The position numbers and the translations under genes are program-made. Below the pieces are notes generated by a model that was given only the letters and a program-made list of their open reading frames with translations, searched no databases and had not been told where the DNA came from. Shown piece after piece: positions 22,140-33,075 of a stretch of 64,000 bases of DNA (position 1 is its first letter; every line of letters begins with the position of its first letter). Where the stretch lies: positions 1-64,000 of the forward strand of contig JAGYXB010002073.1 of the NCBI GenBank assembly GCA_022495005.1, given 5' to 3'. Source of the stretch: Rhyacophila brunnea. Its lineage: Eukaryota; Arthropoda; Insecta; Trichoptera; Rhyacophilidae.

Positions 22140-24427
22140 TCTTAATATATAAAAATCAATATTTGTTTGTTTGTTCGTATTTTATGCGCTGCCATACCGT
22201 TCATCCGATTGCGATAAAACTTTGTCAACTTATTGCTTGCACTTGCGCGAAGAGTATAGGCTATATATCATATATAAAAATGAATGTCTGTCTGTCCCGT
22301 ATGCGTTCCTATACCATTCATTCGATTGCGATGAAATTTTGGTAAGTGGTTGTATGCACACCTGCAAAGGTTTCTAAATTAGTAAAACCATATTCTTCTT
22401 CTTCTATTCTATATTCTTCTATTCGTATGCGTTCCTATTCCATTCATCCGATTGCAATAAAATTTTCGTCAGTAATTGTGCCAACACCCGCAAAGGTTTC
22501 TGAATTAGTAAAACCATCTTCTTCTTCTTCTATTCGTTTGCGTTCCTATACCATTAATCCGATTACAATGAAACTTTGGTGAGTTATTGTGCGCATACCC
22601 ACGAAGATTTCTGAATTAGAAAATCATCTTCTTCTTCTATTCGTATGCGTTCCTATACCATTCATCCGATTGCGATGAAAATTTTCGTCAGTAATTGTGC
22701 CAACACCCGCGAAGGTTTCTGAATTAGTAAAACCATATTCTTCTTTTATTCTATCTTCTTCTAAATTCGTATGCGTTCCTATAAATACCATTCATCCGAT
22801 TGCAATGAAAGTTTGATCAAGTGTTGTACTCACGCCCGCAAAGGTTTCTGAATTGATACAGCTATTTTCTTCTTCTTTTCCTTCTATTCTATCTTCTTCT
22901 ATTCGTATGCGTTCTTATACCATTCATCCGATTGCTGTGAAATTTTGACCAGTTGTGCGCACGCCGGTGAAGGTTTCTGAATTAGTAAAACCATCTTCTT
23001 CTTCTTCTATTCGTTTGCGTTCCTATACCATTAATCCGATTACAATGAAACTTTGGTGAGTTATTGTGCGCATACCCACGAAGATTTCTGAATTAGAAAA
23101 TCATCTTCTTCTTCTATTCGTATGTGTTCCTATACCATTCATCCGATTGCGATGAAAATTTTCGTCAGTAATTGTGCCAACACCCGCGAAGGTTTCTGAA
23201 TTAGTAAAACCATATTCTTCTTTTATTCTATCTTCTTCTAAATTCGTATGCGTTCCTATAAATACCATTCATCCGATTGCAATGAAAGTTTGATCAAGTG
23301 TTGTACTCACGCCCGCAAAGGTTTCTGAATTGATACAGCTATTTTCTTCTTCTTTTCCTTCTATTCTATCTTCTTCTATTCGTATGCATTCTTATACCAT
23401 TCATCCGATTGCTGTGAAATTTTGACCAGTTGTGCGCACGCCGGCGAAGGTTTCTGAATTAGTAAAACCATCTTCTTCTTCTTCTATTCGTTTGCGTTCC
23501 TATACCATTAATCCGATTACAATGAAACTTTGGTGAGTTATTGTGCGCATACCCACGAAGATTTCTGAATTAGAAAATCATCTTCTTCTTCTATTCGTAT
23601 GCGTTCCTATACCATTCATCCGATTGCGATGAAAATTTTCGTCAGTAATTGTGCCAACACCCGCGAAGGTTTCTGAATTAGTAAAACCATATTCTTCTTT
23701 TATTCTATCTTCTTCTAAATTCGTATGCGTTCCTATAAATACCATTCATCCGATTGCAATGAAAGTTTGATCAAGTGTTGTACTCACGCCCGCAAAGGTT
23801 TCTGAATTGATACAGCTATTTTCTTCTTCTTTTCCTTCTATTCTATCTTCTTCTATTCGTATGCATTTTATACCATTCATCCGATTGCGTGAAATTTTGA
23901 CCAGTTGTGCGCACGCCGGCGAAGGTTTCTGAATTAGTAAAACCATCTTCTTCTTCTTCTATTCGTTTGCGTTCCTATACCATTAATCCGATTACAATGA
24001 AACTTTGGTGAGTTATTGTGCGCATGCCCACGAAGATTTCTGAATTAGAAAATCATCTTCTTCTATTCGTATGCGTTCCTATACCATTCATCCGATTGCG
24101 ATGAAACTTTTGTTAGTTGTTGTGCGCACACCCGCGAAGGTTTCTGAATAAGTATTATATAAAATACAAAGTTTGTTTGTTCCATCTAATTTTGATTTTT
24201 TTACTACATATTAATAACATTAGTAAAGTTTTCATATTTTGGATTCGATTTTAATTTAGTGTTCTTTTGTTTGACTTTTACTCATATTAGAATTATTTTC
24301 GTATTGCCATATTGTATTACACAGATATTTTAATATTAAAAAAATAATTACCTCTTATTATTTTTTAAATATCTAAGATAAATATAACCACAAAGCGACC
24401 CTGTGCGAAGCCGGGTACTTCAGCTAG
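22140..24427 (+). mobile_element. Helitron-like element with internal satellite
   Basis: Begins TCTTAATATATAAAAATC after an A and ends gaagccgggtacttcagctag before a T. That is the TC...CTAG structure between A and T expected of Helitrons, with a GC-rich subterminal hairpin region. Most of its 2.29 kb is a tandem array (see 22290-24130). There is no Rep/helicase frame, so it is non-autonomous. It sits inside a pre-existing tandem repeat whose two halves continue on either side. Confidence 0.85.
22290..24130 (+). repeat. Minisatellite with 477-bp higher-order unit
   Basis: The basic unit is about 115-120 bp (attcgtatgcgttcctatac, cattcatccgattgcgatga, cgcgaaggtttctgaattag, then cttcttcttct). 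Four different basic units form a higher-order repeat. The landmark tattcgtttgcgttcctata recurs at 22531, 23008, 23485 and 23960, spacings of 477, 477 and 475. Short frames inside (for example 22094-22582, 23746-23946) are products of the array. Confidence 0.92.
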
Positions 24428-24484
24428 TTATTAATAATATTTATTATTACTCTTTTAATTATCTTGTTAAATTACACACTCAGA

Positions 24485-24660
24485 AAAAATATTTGTTAGG
24501 ATAACCTAACCTAACTTAATATAACCTAAACTAACCCAAACTAACAAATAATCCAGTATATCGGCTATTTTCAAAATGTGTTTGCCGCTGTATCCAGGAT
24601 AAACGTATAGAGCCTCAAATATTAAACCATTCCACTCCCGGGCTGCGCCGGGTGCTACTG
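24485..24660 (-). repeat. Partial copy of TTAGG-palindrome family
   Basis: Contains runs of cctaac/cctaa followed by aaataatccagta, tatcggctattttcaaaatg and tgtttgccgctg. The same arm is found in 62050-62217 and in the two inverted arms at 26.7 and 34.1 kb. Confidence 0.75.
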
Positions 24661-24779
24661 CTAGAGTGTAGTTATAACTGGAAAATATGTTATTAAAATT
24701 TCATAATTAGGTGGTAAAAAAACAAAAATAATTAAATTTAAGTAAGTATTACAATAAATCATATATATTTCAACAGTTT

Positions 24780-25925
24780 AATTTATTATTTATTCAGAAA
24801 CAGACAACGCTTTATTACAATAAATAATAAAATAATGCTTCAAATTTTCGAAAGTGAATCTTTGACGATTTGATGTTAGTAAATTTTTATACATGGAAAA
24901 ACTTCTTTCCACTTCTACTAACAGATGTTATTTTGCGTATGGAAATGAAACTATTTCTTAAGTAGAAAAAATTTAAACATCTGAGGCGTCTGATGGATTT
25001 TCCAAAACAGCTTTAATATTCTGCAGCGTTTAAAGTCCAGTATTTTTATTTAAAACACTATTTAATTATGTACTTATTTTTATTCCAATTGGTCCAGGAA
25101 CATTTCTTATTTTAGCAGCAGTATTATTTAAAATATTAATTTGCTCCACTAGTGACTTAGTAGATGATTCTAACATTTCAATTGTGTTTATCAGATGACC
25201 ATAATTTGAAGTGATGAATGCCAATTCATTTTTTTTGGAACGGTTTCCCATTATTTCTTTTGCTATTCAAATAGAGCTGGAATCTTCCTCATCAAGCATC
25301 TCCATAATTTCTTGTATTTTTTTCAAATTCGCAGTGTAGTAATTTACTGCACAAAGCCAAGTTCCCCACCTAGTTATCATGGGTTGAGGGTGTAGTGACA
25401 AGCTTGGTTCTTTTAGTTCGAAAATTTGAATTCGTAATGCCTTTAAAAAAACGTTCTTCATACTGGATACAAGGCGATTTACTTCTTGAAAATTTCCTCT
25501 GATTTCTTCAGCAATCCGTGAAAGATACAGGTAAGGTAACATGTAACAACTTTGGATACAATACTTTAATATCTTTTGCAGCTTTCACCATGTAAGGGGC
25601 TGCATCGGAAACAAACAATAATATTCTGTCTTTATCAAAATGTTCACCTGATATTTTCACGGAGTCATCGAAAAGTCTAGCTATTGTAGAATGATTCGTT
25701 TTTTTTCGTTTAAAGAAATTTTTGTTTGGAGAGGTTTTCATCTACATCCAAAATACCAATGATAACATTGGCAATGTGTCATCCTTTAATGTCTGTTGTT
25801 TCGTCAATTGATATCCATAGATTCCTGTTATAGACCGTTTTTTTTTATTTCAGAGATTTGCAAATAATACAAACTTCTCATATATTTTTTTATAATTGAC
25901 GATTCATCTGGCACCTGGTTTCGAT
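24780..25925 (-). pseudogene. Degenerate hAT transposase (DUF659-type)
   Basis: Reading down the - strand: WISIDETTDIKG and [15 protein letters not shown] (DUF659-like), [20 protein letters not shown] then [60 protein letters not shown], and finally VEVERSFSMYKNLL with RQRFTFENLKH, the hAT C-terminal dimerisation region. These occur in the family order but in several frames with stops, so the gene is dead. Ends and target duplication were not identified. Confidence 0.85.
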
Positions 25926-25967
25926 ACTAAGTAGGACTTCTCGTCCTTCCCCATTCGATTGAGACCT

Positions 25968-26095
25968 CCATCCCATTGGACGTCATCGGACGTCATTGGA
26001 CGTTATTGGACGTCATTGGTCCTCATCAGATGTCACCGGACGTCATTGGACGTCATCCGTCCTCATCGGCCGTCATCGGACGTCACTAGTAGTGA
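25968..26095 (+). repeat. GGACGTCATT short tandem repeat
   Basis: About twelve degenerate copies of a 10-bp unit of the type ggacgtcattggacgtcat. The palindrome GACGTC recurs many times in 120 bp. The frame over it (HWTSSDVIGRYWTSLV) is an artefact of the array. Confidence 0.8.
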
Positions 26096-26129
26096 GTTTA
26101 GTACTAACAAGGGCCGGCACACATATATG

Positions 26130-26325
26130 TTTTTTCCAAATATTAAATTAAATTCCAAATACTATCACTACTACTACAAAAGTATATAGACTTTTTTTTA
26201 CTATTACTACTACTACAGAAGTACATAGATTTATTTTACTATTACTAGTAATACAGAAGTACATAGACTTTTTTTACTATAACTACTACTACAGAAGTAT
26301 ATATACTTTTCTTTTCTGTTACTAC
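26130..26325 (-). repeat. ACT-rich minisatellite (outer left)
   Basis: About four units of the type actattactactactacagaa followed by gtacatagac. It is the complement of the array at 32850-33075. It abuts the point where the left arm of the large inverted duplication breaks off inside a MITE. Confidence 0.8.
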
Positions 26326-27740
26326 TACAAACATTCACTAAACATACATTCAATACCATTAATTTTACCTCAAACACCATTTTAAAAACTCTGTTTTAGA
26401 TTATCACACTATCTTTAACCTTAGCGATAGGTAGGGGGGGGGGCAAATATCCTGGCCTGGGGTTCCCCTTCAGGGTGTGGGGTCCATGTTTTGGTGTATA
26501 AATTGTTTTACGTGTGATGTCGCGGAATTCTGGGAAGACCTGTGATATGTCGTGGATGAGAAAAGTTTGCGGGGCACTGATTTAACATACCGGTAAAAGT
26601 CGGTTTACAGGAAGCCAGGCGGGAACCGTGCCAATTTTGGCAAAATTCGTGAATACAAAAATTAAAACCTAACCTAACAAATAATCCAGTAGGTATATCC
26701 GCTATTTTCAAAATTTGTTTGCCGCTGGCTTCTATAAACCGACAAGAACCAACATACCTCCCTACTTACAATATTTGAAAACATTCGTACTCGAAAAAAT
26801 ATGACGCCTGACAGGATTCGAGCCTGTATACATCGAATTCTGGCCGATGCGCTTTACCAATTTAGTCACCAGTGTTATATCCAATTACTAACTAGCCGTA
26901 ATGTGACTGAAGTTTTTTACAAATTATGCTAGTATTATTGGCCTTTGTGGCTTGCTCAGAATACGATGGGACACAGCTTCGAGTCCTGTTCAGCGATCCC
27001 ATTAATCGAGCAGATATGTTTCAGAGGTGTTTTAAAATTGTGTATGTTCAATAAAGAATGTCACCTTCACAAATATTGTCATATAGTATATTCTATAAGA
27101 TCCTTTTAGTGCACGGTGGACTCCTCCAAAAATGCAATTAGTAATATTATGCTCTCTGCAATATAATAATATTTTATAACTTAATAGCTGAGCGAAGGAA
27201 AAGGTGAAAAAATGAAATTCAACATTTATCATAAAACATCAATTATTAATTAAAATACTTAAAACTACCTATCTATTAACATTTATCAATCCCAGAGGTA
27301 CTTAACTGGGTAGTCGACTTAAACTAAAAATGTAAAGCAGGTGTGTAATTTATAACAATTAGATATTAAGTATTAGGAATAGTGAAATTGTAATTTACCA
27401 GTATGCGATTTAATAATATGTAAGATTTAGACTAATAATGTACCGTATAAGTCGGGGTACAAAAAACAGCTAGAAACGATTTTCAAATCGATCATAATTC
27501 CGCGAGCTCGTATTTTGCAAATCCCTTCTGGATTAAGATTACCTATCTTTTGACACCTCGACTAGCTGATTCGGAGAAGGTTCATTTTTTCCGAATATTC
27601 GTCAAAGAGTGGGATGAGAAATTTTCAAAAGAATTTAAATGAACATTTTCCGAATTTTTTTTTTTTGGAATCAAGTACAATCACTTATATGAAGGAAAAC
27701 AAAAAACACTACAGCCTTTGGAACTACTACTACAAAAGTA
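26326..27740 (-). repeat. Left arm of 1.4-kb inverted duplication
   Basis: The complement of 33075-34487. Matching landmarks: ccttagcgataggtaggg, gggaaccgtgccaatttt, cctaacaaataatccagtag, the tRNA-like unit near 26850, tgtatgttcaataaagaatg, gaggtacttaactgggtagt and ggaactactactacaaaa. The first about 160 bp are a truncated copy of the MITE that is complete at 34330-34756. Confidence 0.93.
26815..26885 (-). repeat. tRNA-derived SINE head (left arm copy)
   Basis: The - strand reads tgactaaattggtaaagcgc (A-box-like), a spacer, then caggctcgaatcctgtcagg (B box). The right-arm copy, at 33935-34005, has the near-consensus ggttcgaacc. It is a SINE or tRNA-like pseudogene duplicated with the arms. 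Confidence 0.6.
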
Positions 27741-27985
27741 TATAGATTTTCAGTGGACGCTTTGGAATCGACCAATCACAACGTTGCAATGGCCGCTGCG
27801 GACCTATAAGACCACCCACTCCTTTTTAATAAAACAGTTGTAAATTACCCCTCAAAGGGACACAACGTCCGTTTAAGTTTCGTGGTCATTCTGGAATTCT
27901 CCGGTCTCCGGATGTAAATAAAGTATCGTCACTTTGTAACGTAGTTATAAAATAATGGTTTCCTGCCAAGTCATGCTGGATGGTA
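27741..27985 (+). other. LTR-like segment between arm and satellite
   Basis: Contains cctataagaccacccactcc (TATA-like), ttttaataaaacag, aaataaagtatcgtcac and ataatggtttcctgccaag. The order resembles a Ty3-like LTR and its downstream region, but it is short and has no partner in the window. It is absent from the matching place beside the right arm. Confidence 0.3.
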
Positions 27986-27999
27986 GGGTATTCACCCTA

Positions 28000-29060
28000 C
28001 AAATACAAAATCAAAAATTCTAAATTCTAACTGTTAAATGCAAAATTCGAAATTCAAAAATTAAAATTCTAAATTTAAAACACAGAATTCCAAATTCTAA
28101 ATTCCAAGTAAAAAATTCTAAATATGAAATTACTAATTTTAAATTCGAAATTCAAAATTTAAAATTCAAAATTCAAAATTCAAAATTCAAAATTCAAAAT
28201 TCAAAATTCCAAATTCAAAATACAAATTTCGAAATTCGAAATTCAAACCTCAAAATTCAAAATTCGAATTCAAAAATTCATACAAAATCTTAAATTCAAA
28301 TTCTAAATGCAAAATTTCAAATTCAAATTCTAACCTAAAATTCAAAATATTGTATAACGTGAATATTGAAAATTAGAATTCAAAATTCAAAATTAATACA
28401 AAATCTTAATTTTAATTCTAAATTCTACATGCGAAATTCTAAATTCGAAAAAAATCAAAATTCAAAATACAAAATTCCAAATTATAAATTCCAAGTTCAA
28501 AACTCTAAATATGAAATTCCTAATTCGAAATTCAAAATTCAAAATTCGAATTCATATTTCAAAGATCAAAATTCCAAATTCAAACCTGAAAATTCAAAAT
28601 TCGATTTCAAAATTAATACAAAATCTTAAATTCTAAATTCGAAATTCAAAAATTAAAATTCAAAATTCAAAACTCCTAATTCAAAATATGAAATTCCATA
28701 TTCTAAATTCGAAATTCAAAATTCAAAATTCTAAAACAAAATTCAAAATTTAAAACTCGAAATTCGAAATTCAAACCTCAAAATTCTAAATTCGAATTCG
28801 TAATTCAAAGATCAAAATTCAAAATTAATACAAAATTTAAAATTCAAAATTCTAACTTCTAAATGCAAAATTCGAAATTCGAATTCAAAATTCAACATTC
28901 AAAATTAATACAAAATTTTAAATTCTAACTTTCAAATAATCTAATTCAAAATACAAAATTCAATATTCGAAATTCGAACTTCAATCCTCAAATTTCAAAT
29001 TTAATACTAAATGTTATAATCTAAATTCTAACTTCCAAATTCTGAATATGAAATTCCTTA
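28000..29060 (+). repeat. AAATTC-rich tandem array
   Basis: About 1.06 kb made of 7-10-bp units such as aaattcaaaattcaaaattc with many variants (aaattcgaa, aaattctaa, taatacaaaat). Longer blocks also recur, such as aattaatacaaaatctta at about 28390 and 28610. The frame at 28366-28629 is composed of this repeat and is not a gene. Confidence 0.93.
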
Positions 29061-29454
29061 TGCATAATCGTTTCAATGCCGGCAAAAAAAAAAATAGAAA
29101 ACCCTCCCACACCGGCATGATTTCAGAAAAATCTTTCATTTCATAGTGTTGTACTAAAATGCTTACAAAAGATATATTTATGGGGACATTGGAATAAAAC
29201 TCAGATTTTTTTACAATGCAATCAATAATTATTTATTGTGTGGTATTTTTGCCAGCAAGATCCTTTGTGAAGAGGCACATTGCACTCTTGACAAAGATAT
29301 CTGGTCTCTCCTCGCCTCTTATGCGCAGCACATACTTGGCAGACTCGCGATGGATACTGTTTTTTTGCAATCGGTGGAGTCGCCTTCAGAGTATGTATAT
29401 TCCAGACAATCTATTATTGCTGGTGAATTCATTTAATTCGGGATTCGTAGAATC
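29061..29454. other. Spacer between satellites
   Basis: Mixed sequence including ccctcccacaccggcatgat and a frame beginning at 29216. The N-terminal 80 codons of that frame are not repeat-derived (for example RSFVKRHIALLTKISGLSSP), but I recognise no family and the rest of the frame is the satellite. Confidence 0.3.
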
Positions 29455-30320
29455 CGAACTGTCTCCAAGTGTCTCCAACTTGCTGCAACTATCTCCAACT
29501 CTCCCCAACTGTCTAAAACTGTCTCCAACTCTCGTCAACTGTCTCAAATTGTCCCCAACTCTCGCCAACTGTCTCCAAATGTTTCCAACTGTCTTCAAGT
29601 GTCTCCAACTCTCGCCAAGTGTCTCCAACTGTTTAAAATAGTCTCCAACAGTCTTCGACTGTCTCCAACTCTCGTCAACTGTCTCCAACTGTCCCCGACT
29701 CTCGCCAACTGTCTCCAACTGTCTCCAAATGTTTCCAACTATCTAAAACTGTCAACTTTCTCCAACTGTCGTCAACTGTATCCAACTGTCAACTGTCGGC
29801 AACTGTCAACTGTCGGCAACTGTCTCCAACTGTCCCCAACTGTCTCCAAATATTTACAATTGTCTCCAACTGTCTAAATCTGTCTCCAACTCTCGTCAAC
29901 TGTCTCCAAACTGTCCCCAACTCTCGCCAAGTGTCTCCGACTGACCAACTGTCTAAAACTGTCTCCAACTGTCCCCAACTCTCGCCAAGTGTCTCCAACT
30001 GTCTAAAATTGTCTCCAACTGTTGCCAACTGTCCCCAACTCTCGCCAACTGTCTCCAAATATTTCCAACTGTCTCCAACTCTCGTCATCTGTCTAAAACT
30101 GTCTTCAACTGTCTAAACCTCTCAACTGTCTCCAACTTTCCCCAACTCTCGCCAACTGTCTCCAAATGTTTCCAACTGTCTCCAACTCTCGCAAGTGTCT
30201 CCAACTGTCTAAAATTGTCTCCAACTGTCTAAAACTCTCAACTGTCTCCAACTTTCCCCAACTGTCTTAAATTGTCTTCAACTGTCTCCAACTATCCCCA
30301 ACTCACTCTCGCCAACCGCC
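29455..30320 (+). repeat. CTGTCTCCAA short tandem array
   Basis: About 870 bp of 9-10-bp units (ctgtctccaa, ctctcgccaa, ctgtccccaa). Units combine into longer patterns such as tctccaactctcgtcaactg. Open frames occur on both strands over it (SNCLQLSPTLANCLQ on +, VGDSWRQLETVGES on -) only because the unit lacks stops in those frames. Confidence 0.93.
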
Positions 30321-30599
30321 AACATATAAGCTTACCTTTGTGTTATCCTTCTTGTTGAATAGTGACAAATTCTGTTGCGAAAGTATACAATATTTTAGCT
30401 GTCACTTGAATGAACACGTAAGCACGAATGCCGAAATCGCGACAACACCCGAAAAAAACGATGTTTGTAAACAATATTTTGCAGTCGATAGTAGTAGTAT
30501 CTACTAACAAACGATGCAGAAGAATGGTTTGAATCTTTGCTTACTTGACTGCATCAAAAGTTTTTCGAAAAAGTCAGGCTGAAAATATTGGATTAATTA

Positions 30600-32850
30600 C
30601 GGCCTGGAAAAAAACCGGAAATTTCCGGGTCCGGTATTAAAAGGAATAAACATTAATCACGGAAATTTCCGGGTCCGGTATGATAAGGTATTTTTACCGT
30701 GAAAAAACATGGGTTTTTTTCAACATTAAATATTTTTAACGTGAAAAAACTTGTGCTTTTGGTATCTTTTTAGGCGTGTATTTATGAAGAAAAAGCCTTA
30801 AAAGACTCCGAAAAATGCACGTATTTTAAGCGTGAAAAAACATGTGCTTTTGGTGTCTTTTTAGGCGTGTATTTAACATGAAAAAAGGCCTTAAAAGACC
30901 CAGAAAAACGAATGTATTTTTAACGTAAAAAAACATGCTTTTATGCGTAACTTTTTAGCCGTCTTCTAACATGAAAAAATCGCCTAGAAAGAGTCAAAAA
31001 ACGCACCTCATTTAACCCTGAAAAAAATGGGTTTTTTTCAACATGAAATCTTTTTACGTGAAAAAACATGTGCTTTTGGTGTCTTTTTAGGCGTGTATTT
31101 AACATGAAAAAAGGCCTTAAAAGACCCCGAAAAACGAATTTATTTTAGATGTAAACAAATATGCTGTTTTGCGTAACTTTTTAGTCATCTTTTAACATGA
31201 AAAAAATGCCTAGAAAGAGTCAGAAAACGCACGTAATTTAACCATGAAAAACATGGGTTTTTTTCAACATGAAATCTTTTTTACGTGAAAAAACATGTGC
31301 CTTTGGTGTCTTTTTAGGCGTGTATTTAACATGAAAAAAAAAACCTTAAAAGACCCCGAAAAATAAATGTATTTTTAACGTAAAAAAACATGCTTTTATG
31401 CGTAACTTTTTAGCCGTCTTCTAACATGAAAAAATCGCCTAGAAAGAGTCAAAAAACGCACCTCATTTAACCCTGAAAAAAATGGGTTTTTTTCAACATG
31501 AAATCTTTTTACGTGAAAAAACATGTGCTTTTGGTGTCTTTTTAGGCGTGTATTTAACATGAAAAAAGGCCTTAAAAGACCCCGAAAAACGAATTTATTT
31601 TAGATGTAAACAAATATGCTGTTTTGCGTAACTTTTTAGTCATCTTTTAACATGAAAAAAATGCCTAGAAAGAGTCAGAAAACGCACGTAATTTAACCAT
31701 GAAAAACATGGGTTTTTTTCAACATGAAATCTTTTTTACGTGAAAAAACATGTGCCTTTGGTGTCTTTTTAGGCGTGTATTTAACATGAAAAAAAAACCT
31801 TAAAAGACCCCGAAAAATAAATGTATTTTTAACGTAAGCAAACATGCTTTTTTGCGTAACTTTTTCGCCGTCTTTTAACATGAAAAAAATGCCTAGAAAG
31901 AGTCAGAAAACGCACGTAATTTAACCATGAAAAACATGGGTTTTTTTCAACATGAAATCTTTTTTACGTGAAAAAACATGTGCCTTTGGTGTCTTTTTAG
32001 GCGTGTATTTAACATGAAAAAAAAACCTTAAAAGACCCCGAAAAATAAATGTATTTTTAACGTAAGCAAACATGCTTTTTTGCGTAACTTTTTCGCCGTC
32101 TTTTAACATGAAAAAAATGCCTAGAAAGAGTCAGAAAACGCACGTAATTTAACCCTGAAAAACATGAGTTTTTTCAATATGAATTCTTTTTTACGTGAAA
32201 AAAACATGTGCTTTTGGTGTCTTTTTAGGCGTGTATTTAACATGAAAAAAAGGCCTTTAAAGACTCCGAAAAACTAATGTATTTTTAACGTAAACAAACA
32301 TGCTTTTTTGCTTAACTTTTAAGCTGTCTTTTAACATGAAAAAAATGCCTAGAAAGAGTCAGAAAACGCACCTCATTTAACCCTGAAAAAACATGGGTTT
32401 TTGGTGTTTTTTTTGGCGTGTACCTATTTGACATAAAATAAAGGCCTTGAAAGACCCCGAAAAATGAATGTATTTTTAACGTAAACAATTAATATGCTTT
32501 ATTGCGTAACGTTTTAACCGCCTTTTAACATAAAAAATGCCTCAAAAGAGTCTGAAAACGCAAGTAATTCAAGCCTGAAAAACATGGGGTTTTTTCAACA
32601 TGAAATCTTTTTTACGTGAAAAAACATGTGCTTTTGGTGTCTTTTTAGGCGTATATTTGACATGAAATAAAGTCCTTATTAGACTCCGAAAAATGAATGT
32701 ATTTTTAACGTAAACAAATATGCTTTATTCCGTAACATTTTAACCGTCTTTTAACTTGAAAAAAATGCCTAAAAAGAGTCAGAACACTCACCTCATTTAA
32801 CCCTGAAAAACATGGGTTTTTTTCAACATGAAATCTTTTTTACGTGAAAA
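30600..32850 (+). repeat. 228-bp satellite array
   Basis: About nine to ten copies of a 227-228-bp unit. Landmarks tgggtttttttcaacatgaa, ggtgtctttttaggcgtgta and gcctagaaagagtcagaaaa recur at that spacing; 31693-31881 and 31921-32109 contain the same 62-codon frame 228 bp apart. Units at the left edge are shortened and more diverged. Nearly identical inner copies suggest recent homogenisation. Confidence 0.93.
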
Positions 32851-33075
32851 AATAATAAAGTAGTAGTAATAGTAAAAAAAAGTCCATATACTTCTGTAGT
32901 AGTAGTAATAGTAAAATAAAGTCTATGTTCTTCTGTAGTAGTAGTAGTAATACAAAAATAAAGTCTATGTACTAATGTAGTAGCAGTAATAGTAAAAAAA
33001 AGTCTATATCCTTCTCTAGTAGTAGTAATAGTAAAAACAATCTATATACTTATGTAGTAAAAGTAATAGCAAAAA
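32850..33075 (+). repeat. AGT-rich minisatellite (inner right)
   Basis: About five units of the type tagtagtagtaatagtaaaa with agtctatatacttctg. Complement of the array at 26130-26325. Confidence 0.85.

Noticed and set aside
22290..24130. Possible CRISPR array (regular repeats near 117 bp)
   Set aside because: A eukaryotic minisatellite: adjacent units are all related, with no unique spacers and no cas genes.
28366..28629. 87-codon N/K-rich frame
   Set aside because: Encoded entirely by the AAATTC array.
29386..30116. Leucine/serine-rich frames of 61-141 codons on both strands
   Set aside because: They are translations of the CTGTCTCCAA array, open on both strands because the unit lacks stops.
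31693..32109. Two identical 62-codon - strand frames
   Set aside because: They recur at the 228-bp satellite period and are not genes.
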